Notes under the pieces: model-generated
What the model saw: the letters and a program-made list of their open reading frames with translations, nothing else
The model's database searches: none
What the model was told of the DNA's origin: nothing
Part shown: piece by piece, positions 58,699 to 64,000 of the stretch
Layout: each line of letters begins with the position of its first letter
How positions within the stretch are numbered: the first letter of the stretch is position 1
Translations under genes and position numbers: made by a program
NCBI GenBank assembly: GCA_022827905.1
Contig: JAJEIQ010000003.1
Coordinates: 17,959 to 81,958, forward strand
Reading direction: 5' to 3'
DNA length: 64,000 nt
From: Pseudomonadales bacterium
Lineage (GTDB): Bacteria > Pseudomonadota > Gammaproteobacteria > Pseudomonadales > Azotimanducaceae

Positions 58699-59892
58699 TC
58701 AGCCGAGCCTCATGCGGTCGATGCCGATCAGGCGGCTGTAGATGAGGTACAGGCCGATCACGGCGACCAGCAGGATGCTGCTGAGCGCTGCGGCCAGCCC
58801 CCAATTGAGGGAGGTCTGCACATGGTAGGCGATCATGTTGGAAATGAGCTGGCCGCTGCGGCCGCCGACCAGCGCCGGGGTGATGTAGTAGCCGATGGCG
58901 AGGATGAACACCAGCAGGCCCCCCGCGCCGATGCCGGGCAAGGTCTGTGGCAGATACACCCGCATGAACCCCTGGACCGGGTTGGCCCCTAGGGAGGCGG
59001 CGGCGGCCATGTGCGTTGGTGGAATCGAACGCATCACGGAGTAGAGCGGCAACACCATGAAGGGCAGCAGGACATGGGTCATGGCCGTGAAGGTGCCGGT
59101 CATGTTGTAGATCATCTCCAACCGCTCGCTGTCCGGCGTGATCCCCAACGCCACCAGCAGGCTGTTGATGACGCCTTGCCTCTGCAGCAGCACGATCCAG
59201 GCCGTGGTGCGGACCAGCAGCGAGGTCCAGAAGGGCACCAGCACCATGAGCAGCAGCAGGTTGCTGCGCTTGGGTGGCGAGGTGGCGATAAGATGGGCGA
59301 TGGGGTAGCCGATGGCCAGGCAGAGCAGGGTGACGCCAAGGCTCACCAGCAGCGTGCGCCACAACAGGGGCATGTAGATGCGGCTTTCCTCCGACCGCAG
59401 CCCGATGCCCCCATCCGGGCGCCGTTCCAGGTCCAGCGCCTGGAGATAGTGGCGCAACGTGAAGCGGGCGCCAGCGGCTTGGATGGCGAGCCAAGTGTCC
59501 GGCTCCTGCCAAGCCGGGTTGATGCCGATGAGCGTCTCCCGCCAAGATCCGGCGTATTCGGCCTTTTCCACTTGGCGGGCCGTGCGCGTCAGCACCCGCC
59601 GCATGCCGCTTTTCAGGCGATTGACCGGTCCGGCCACCCGGACCAGGGTGCGCTCCTGCCGTGCCTTGGGCAGCTCCTCGGCTAGGCTTGCGAAGGCTGC
59701 TTCCGGCGGCAGGCCGTCGCCGTCCCAGCCATCAAGGGCCGCCAAGGTCCGCGGCAGAATGTTGGCGACGTTGGGCTCATAGGCGCTCTTGCTCAACAGC
59801 GTGCCGAGCGGCGCCACGAAGCTTAGGCCGATGAAGGCCAGCAGCGGCAGCGTCAGCGCCACCGCCGTCGCCCGAGGTCCCCTGAGTTGCAT
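58699..59892 (-). CDS. potB: ABC transporter permease, PotB-like
   Basis: A 397-residue permease, larger than the usual PotB because of a long periplasmic insertion between helix 1 and helix 2 (about residues 40-165). That insertion contains LRHYLQALDLERRPDGG. The EAA loop is AAAASLGANPVQGFMRVYLP followed by QTLPGIGAGGLLVFI. ATG 59892 has GAAGG upstream and is preferred over TTG 59913, which overlaps the binding-protein gene. It works with the PotC-like protein. Confidence 0.88.
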   Translation of the reverse strand: MQLRGPRATAVALTLPLLAFIGLSFVAPLGTLLSKSAYEPNVANILPRTLAALDGWDGDGLPPEAAFASLAEELPKARQERTLVRVAGPVNRLKSGMRRVLTRTARQVEKAEYAGSWRETLIGINPAWQEPDTWLAIQAAGARFTLRHYLQALDLERRPDGGIGLRSEESRIYMPLLWRTLLVSLGVTLLCLAIGYPIAHLIATSPPKRSNLLLLMVLVPFWTSLLVRTTAWIVLLQRQGVINSLLVALGITPDSERLEMIYNMTGTFTAMTHVLLPFMVLPLYSVMRSIPPTHMAAAASLGANPVQGFMRVYLPQTLPGIGAGGLLVFILAIGYYITPALVGGRSGQLISNMIAYHVQTSLNWGLAAALSSILLVAVIGLYLIYSRLIGIDRMRLG

Positions 59893-59897
59893 GGCCT

Positions 59898-61022
59898 TCA
59901 GCGGATCAGCCAAGCACTGAAGCGCTCGTTCATCTCATCGCGGTGGTCGCTCCACCAGCGCCAGTCGCTTTGCAAGGCCCGCTTCATGTTCTCCGGCGCA
60001 GTGGGCATGTGCGGGGCCATGTCGATGCCGGTTTCCCAGTGCTTGTCCACCAGCGCCTTGGCGGATTCCCGGGTGGGGCTGTAGGAGATGTACTTGGAAA
60101 CGTAGGCCATGGATGTTGGCCGGTTGGCGAAGCGCACGAACTGCCGCGCCGCTTCGAGGCGCGAGGTGCCCGAAACGATGGCCAAGGGGCCGTCGATATC
60201 CAGGACCTGGCCATCCCACACGATGACGAAGGGCTGCCTTTCCAGCACTTGGGCGTTGAAGATGCGGCCATTGTAGGCCGTGCTCATGAGCACCTCGCCG
60301 TCGGCCAGCATCTGCGGCGGCTGGGCGCCCGCTTCCCACCAGACCACCTGATCCTTGATGCTGTCGAGCTTGCGGAAGGCCCGTTCGAGGCCGGCCTCGG
60401 TGTCCAGCACGGCGTACACCTGATCCAGGGGCACGCCGTCGGCCATCAGGGCGAACTCGAGATTGGCCAGCGGCGAGCGGCGCATGCCGCGCCGTCCGGG
60501 GAACTTCTCAAGATCGAAGAAGTCCTCGATGGTCGTGGGCGGCGACCCCTGGATGTAGCGGGTGTTGTAGGCGTAGATGGTGGAGTAAAACAGCGCCCCC
60601 GGACCGCATTCCGAGACCGCGCCGGGCATGTAGTCGTCCATCGGCGCCTCGCCGTTCAGGCCCGGCGGCAGTTGCGCCGAATCGATCGGCTCGATGATGC
60701 CCTCATCGCAGGCGAGCTTGCCGTCGGCCATCTCCAGGTCCACGACGTCCCAATGCACCGCCCCGGCATCGACTTGCGCCCGCACTTGGGCCAAGCCGCC
60801 GTTGTAGTCCTCGAGCAGCACCTCGATGCCGGTCTCGGCGGTGAACGCCTTGTGGTAGGCCTCGACGCAGGCGCGGGCGTAGGAGCCGCCCCAGGACACC
60901 ACGGTGATGGATTCCGCCGCCAGCGCCCCGGCGGCCATCGCCAGGGGCAGCCCGGTAAGCCAGCGGAGCGCGCGGTTAGGCCGGGCGGCGACTTTCGACG
61001 GCACGGGATTTGGCTTGTTCAT
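59898..61022 (-). CDS. potD: Extracellular solute-binding protein, PotD-like
   Basis: A 374-residue periplasmic binding protein. A signal peptide (LPLAMAAGALAAE) is followed by the family opening ITVVSWGGSYARACVEAYHK and VRAQVDAGAVHWDVVDLEMA, later FFDLEKFPGRRGMRRSPLAN and STAYNGRIFNAQVLERQPFV. It belongs with the spermidine/putrescine or related cationic-compound group. It lies 29 bp after the ATPase gene and 6 bp before potB. The true ligand is not proven. Confidence 0.87.
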   Translation of the reverse strand: MNKPNPVPSKVAARPNRALRWLTGLPLAMAAGALAAESITVVSWGGSYARACVEAYHKAFTAETGIEVLLEDYNGGLAQVRAQVDAGAVHWDVVDLEMADGKLACDEGIIEPIDSAQLPPGLNGEAPMDDYMPGAVSECGPGALFYSTIYAYNTRYIQGSPPTTIEDFFDLEKFPGRRGMRRSPLANLEFALMADGVPLDQVYAVLDTEAGLERAFRKLDSIKDQVVWWEAGAQPPQMLADGEVLMSTAYNGRIFNAQVLERQPFVIVWDGQVLDIDGPLAIVSGTSRLEAARQFVRFANRPTSMAYVSKYISYSPTRESAKALVDKHWETGIDMAPHMPTAPENMKRALQSDWRWWSDHRDEMNERFSAWLIR

Positions 61023-61051
61023 TGCTTGGAGTCTCCCATGGGTTGGTGGCT

Positions 61052-62146
61052 TCAGTTCGATTCGACATCCAAGGCGCGGCAGTCCAGCGCCGCCCAGCCG
61101 ACCTGAACCGTGTCACCAGGCAGAATGCCGCCGTGGCCGATGATGTTGGGTATCTTGGCGATGAAGTTGGACGTGCCGCAGAGGGACAGGCGCACCCGCA
61201 AGTGGTCGCCGAGAAAGCTGATGTCTTCCACCTGCGCCTCGTGCTCGTTGGCCAACTGGCCCGCCTCCCGGGTGATTCTGACCCGCTCCGGGCGGATGGC
61301 CACCAGCGCTTCGGCGCCGACGGGCAGACCGCCGATGTGGGCGGCTTCGATTTGGCGTCCATCCACCTCCACGGCGCACACCCCTTTGTTAATGGAGAGG
61401 ATGCGCCCCGGGAGCAGGTTGTTCTCGCCGATGAAACTGGCCACGAAAGCGCGCTGCGGCTCTTCGTAGAGCACTTCCGGGGCCGCCACCTGCTCAATGC
61501 GGCCCGCCCGGAAAACGGCCACCCGGTCGGACATGGCCATGGCTTCCTGCTGATCGTGGGTGACGTAAACGACGGTGACGCCGAGTTGCCGCTGGATGCG
61601 GCGGATTTCATATTGAAGCTCCTCCCGGAGCCGCCGGTCCAGCGCACCCAAGGGTTCGTCCATCAACACCAGGTCCGGCTCAAAGACCAAGGCCCTGGCG
61701 ATGGCGATGCGCTGCTGCTGCCCCCCGGAAAGCTGGCCGGGCCGACGGTCCCCGAAGCCCTCCATGCGCACCAGCGCCAACGCCCGTTCCACCCGCTCGC
61801 GGCGCTCGGTTGCGGCCATACCCCGCACCTCCAGCGGAAAGGCCAGGTTGCCGCCCACCGTCATGTGCGGGAAAAGGGCGTAGTTCTGAAACACGACGCC
61901 GATGCCGCGCTTGTCCGGCGGCAGCCCATCGACGGGTGCGCCCTTGATGCGGATCTCGCCGGCGCTCGGCGCTTCAAACCCGGCCAGCATCATCAGGCAG
62001 GTGGTCTTGCCGGATCCGGACGGTCCGAGCAGCGTCAGGAACTCGCCGCGCTCCACACTGAGGTCAAGATCGCTCACCACCCAGTTGGACCGATCGTAGC
62101 GTTTGCGCACGCCGATGTATTCGATGTGGGGAGCGTCGCCGTTCAT
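61052..62146 (-). CDS. potA: ABC transporter ATP-binding protein, PotA-like
   Basis: A 364-residue ABC ATPase. Walker A is LLGPSGSGKTTCLMML, the Q-loop VFQNYALFPHMTVGG, the signature LSGGQQQRIAIARAL and Walker B LVLMDEPLGALDRR, then YVTHDQQEAMAMSDRVAVF. A C-terminal TOBE domain follows (about residues 270-360). It is the first gene of the importer operon. Upstream is a short gap with a half copy of the palindromic repeat. Confidence 0.93.
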   Translation of the reverse strand: MNGDAPHIEYIGVRKRYDRSNWVVSDLDLSVERGEFLTLLGPSGSGKTTCLMMLAGFEAPSAGEIRIKGAPVDGLPPDKRGIGVVFQNYALFPHMTVGGNLAFPLEVRGMAATERRERVERALALVRMEGFGDRRPGQLSGGQQQRIAIARALVFEPDLVLMDEPLGALDRRLREELQYEIRRIQRQLGVTVVYVTHDQQEAMAMSDRVAVFRAGRIEQVAAPEVLYEEPQRAFVASFIGENNLLPGRILSINKGVCAVEVDGRQIEAAHIGGLPVGAEALVAIRPERVRITREAGQLANEHEAQVEDISFLGDHLRVRLSLCGTSNFIAKIPNIIGHGGILPGDTVQVGWAALDCRALDVESN

Positions 62147-62213
62147 GCGTCCTAGTCCGCAAAAAGAACGCGAGACTACCGGGCTGGAACATCAACCGCA
62201 ATGGGTTGGTTCG

Positions 62214-62230
62214 CGCCCTCGCTCCGGGGA
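62214..62230. repeat. Half copy of the REP-like palindrome
   Basis: The bases GCCCTCGCTCCGGGGA (62215-62230) match the right half and flank of the palindrome family, but the left arm is missing. It lies between the HipA stop and the potA start and is probably a decayed copy. Confidence 0.6.
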
Positions 62231-62251
62231 CATGCGGCCTTCGTTTCCGTT

Positions 62252-63640
62252 TTACGGTGAGGGGCCGCCTGGCGGTGGCGGAGCAAAGCCCAGCCGCCGC
62301 AGCTTGGGATCCTGCCGCATGGATCTGTTGAAGTCCCTGCAACGCGTCGCAACATGCTCCTGCACGGCCTGCGCACGGGCATCCACCTCCTTCTGGTGCC
62401 TGTTCTCGTCACTGTCCGCGCATTGCTGAATGGACTGGGAGACCGCATCGGGCATCCTCTCCACAACCCCCCGCACAACGTCAAGGGTCCGCTGCCCGTC
62501 AACACCGCACTCCCGCGCGTGGGCCAGCCAGTTCCTCGGCCCGATGCTGCTGACGCGGGCTTGGCCCGCCAAGCCAAAGGCTAGGAACTTCACGTATTCC
62601 GTGCCGCATGAGCTCGACGTGTCGTAAGCCGGTGCCAAGGCAACGCGCTTTGGGCCATCGTCCGGTGCCGAGATGTTGAACCCGAGGTTGCCGCGGTGGA
62701 TGTCGGAGTTGCACAGCAGCCAGGACGCAGCCAGGAAGCGGGTGAGGGCGTCCTGCTCGGCGTCAGCGTCTGCCGCGCCCTCAGCGAGGATTTCGTAGGC
62801 GCGAACCCAGCCTTGGGGGCGTTCGTGCGGCAGCACCGGCCTCAGCTTCTCAAGTCCCCAGTCTCCGGCTTGCCGGTAGTCCTCCTGATGGACCGGAAGG
62901 ATGTGGCCATCAACCAGGCGGCGGTCGCTTCGGCGGCTGAGCACGCACTGGTGGCCGCAGAGAACCCGTGATCGGGTTGTGTCCGCCCGGAGGCCTGCCA
63001 AGGCCAACGCGTTCTGGCAAATGCTCTCAACTCCCGCCGCGCCCAAGTCGGATCGGGAGTCCTCCACCTTGACGATGAAGTTGTTCAGGTGGCCTTGGGG
63101 CGCTTTGCGCCAATGTCCATCGTCAATCCAGGTGAGCGTGGTTTTGGGCCGCGTGCCAGAAAGGGAGGGCCAAGCCTCATCCGTGACCCTTCTGCCAGGT
63201 GTCCTGTTGCCCCAAGCCACGGCGTCGCGCAGGAGGGGTTCGATCTTCTGGTCACCAATCGCCGGATAGGCGTTCGCGGGCATTGGGGCTGGCGGCTCCT
63301 TCCCCTCGATTCCAATGGACAGGGCCCCGGAGAACTCGCTTCGGGCATAGGCCCAAAGAATGCTCTCGGGAGAGCGAACCCCAATGGTCATGCCCAATTC
63401 CTGCAAGCGCGTGTCCGTTTCGGCCTGCCACTTTTCAAGCACGCCGTTTTCAGGAAGGGCGCATGAAAGCCATCTGCGAATGTGACCGGCACGGTCGCCG
63501 GGAAGCCAAGCCGATGACAGCCAGTTGACGTGCTCGGTCGGCTCTATTCGTATTGGTTTGTGCGGGTTGGCCTCCATGTGGACGGCAGGCAAGCCATTAA
63601 CGTAGGCGACAACAGGAATTTCCAAGTCATTTGGGGCCAT
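62252..63640 (-). CDS. hipA: HipA-like serine/threonine kinase (orphan toxin)
   Basis: A 462-residue HipA-family protein. The N-terminal part is divergent (EIPVVAYVNGLPAVHMEANP). The kinase core has LSGTRPKTTLTWIDDGHWRK, GHLNNFIVKVEDS with the ATP-site Lys, VESICQNALALAGLRA, LLCNSDIHRGNLGFNISAP with the catalytic Asp and Asn, and ALAPAYDTSSSCG with the DFG-like Asp. The tail is Pro-rich (GFAPPPPGGPSP). GGAGG precedes ATG 63640. No HipB-type HTH antitoxin gene is seen on either side, so it may be an unpaired or HipT-like kinase. Function in persistence is inferred from the family. Confidence 0.8.
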   Translation of the reverse strand: MAPNDLEIPVVAYVNGLPAVHMEANPHKPIRIEPTEHVNWLSSAWLPGDRAGHIRRWLSCALPENGVLEKWQAETDTRLQELGMTIGVRSPESILWAYARSEFSGALSIGIEGKEPPAPMPANAYPAIGDQKIEPLLRDAVAWGNRTPGRRVTDEAWPSLSGTRPKTTLTWIDDGHWRKAPQGHLNNFIVKVEDSRSDLGAAGVESICQNALALAGLRADTTRSRVLCGHQCVLSRRSDRRLVDGHILPVHQEDYRQAGDWGLEKLRPVLPHERPQGWVRAYEILAEGAADADAEQDALTRFLAASWLLCNSDIHRGNLGFNISAPDDGPKRVALAPAYDTSSSCGTEYVKFLAFGLAGQARVSSIGPRNWLAHARECGVDGQRTLDVVRGVVERMPDAVSQSIQQCADSDENRHQKEVDARAQAVQEHVATRCRDFNRSMRQDPKLRRLGFAPPPPGGPSP

Positions 63641-63863
63641 GGCGGTCGTCCCTCCGAAAGGGGATGCCTTTCTTGCTTGCCATTTTACCTAGGCGTTTGG
63701 GGTTTTTGCGTGTTGTTCGCCCTCGAACTGTTCCCCGCATCGCCGGACCGCGCTCAGCCGCTTTCACCCGCCATTTCGCCCTTCAAACGGGGTGCGACGC
63801 ATCAAAATGGAAAAAAAGGGAAAAAATTAACTATATCCACATCAAATTAATGGTTTTTTGTAA
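63641..63863. other. AT-rich intergenic region before hipA
   Basis: This 223-bp gap includes A/T runs (for example at 63811-63860) unlike the GC-rich surroundings. Some minus-strand sequence resembles a promoter (TATAGT at about 63830) without a good -35 spacing. No coding or RNA gene is supported. It may hold the hipA promoter. Confidence 0.4.
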
Positions 63864-64000
63864 CTACTCGCCCCCCTGCGCCTGATTGGACGTGGCTTGC
63901 TGGGTCGGCTGCTCGACCATGTCGGCGGCGTTGCCGTTGAGTGCGATCTCGATTGCGGTCAGGGGGTTCCATCCCTGGAGCGCCATGGACTGGAGGTAGC
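63864..64000 (-). CDS. C-terminus of an unknown protein, runs off the right edge
   Basis: The minus-strand frame ends with TAG at 63864-63866 and is open to base 64000 (about 44 residues). It reads ALQGWNPLTAIEIALNGNAA and ends QATSNQAQGGE. The Gln-rich polar tail is not diagnostic. The protein begins outside the window, so its family cannot be named. The high GC and frame support a real gene. Confidence 0.5.
   Translation of the reverse strand, partial: YLQSMALQGWNPLTAIEIALNGNAADMVEQPTQQATSNQAQGGE

Noticed and set aside
63530..63850. Plus-strand 106-codon frame before the AT-rich gap
   Set aside because: It overlaps the hipA start, has no ribosome site and runs into low-complexity Lys-rich sequence.

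Overview
The window is high-GC, densely packed DNA that reads as a Gammaproteobacterium. The main indicators are the dnaX-ybaB-recR block, a pspF/pspABC phage-shock locus, HrpA with its long C-terminal region, RNase D, and MlaA/MlaC. The abundance of luciferase-like flavin oxidoreductases, SDRs, acyl-CoA enzymes and TRAP/ABC importers, plus one probable selenoprotein, suggests an uncultured, catabolically versatile and possibly marine or host-associated lineage. That lineage guess is inference; no rRNA or tRNA gene is visible. No stretch longer than about 300 bp lacks a gene.

Left edge (1-1919, minus strand): the N-terminal two thirds of a Wadjet JetA (DUF3375) run off the window. It is preceded by an overlapping AbiEii-like nucleotidyltransferase and an unknown protein. 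From 2095 to 13305 (plus strand) lies a catabolic island: an MFS carrier, a hydrolase, two luciferase-like monooxygenases, an acyl-CoA ligase, a split MaoC hydratase pair, a cysteine-less thiolase/Ltp2-like protein with its DUF35 partner, a SnoaL-like protein and a FAH-type hydratase. The cassette resembles steroid side-chain retro-aldolase modules. Two PD-(D/E)XK nuclease-like genes follow (13473-15359), then SDRs, hydrolases, a glycosyltransferase and an ArsI-like lyase (15603-21750).

21866-23762 (minus strand) is a compact RiPP operon: a secreted precursor with six EGSCG motifs, a DUF692 (MNIO) enzyme and a DUF2063 partner, i.e. a bufferin/HvfABC-type system with a variant core. Upstream of it lies a secreted Spondin_N/FN3 repeat protein. 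26681-38200 is mostly housekeeping: hrpA, a MoxR/VWA pair, rnd, recR, ybaB, dnaX, a GDPD and the psp locus with a candidate sigma-54 promoter. After this come cfa, another luciferase-like enzyme, an enoyl-CoA hydratase and a hydrolase.

44589-54494 is one unbroken plus-strand array of nine overlapping or nearly touching genes. It starts with a redoxin whose catalytic position is an in-frame UGA followed by a SECIS-like hairpin. It continues with TRAP components (TatT, DctP, DctQ, DctM), MlaC, MlaA, an HpnN-like MMPL/RND protein and an LtaS-like sulfatase. This looks like an envelope lipid or hydrophobic-ligand transport system.

The right part holds two acyl-CoA dehydrogenases, a shortened DUF523-DUF1722 protein, a PotABCD-type ABC importer, an orphan HipA kinase and the C-terminus of an unknown protein. 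A family of short palindromic repeats (core CGAGGGC-N5-GCCCTCG) is scattered through the window, sometimes as inverted pairs. One copy has become coding sequence at the end of pspF, and one pair sits at the start of hrpA.
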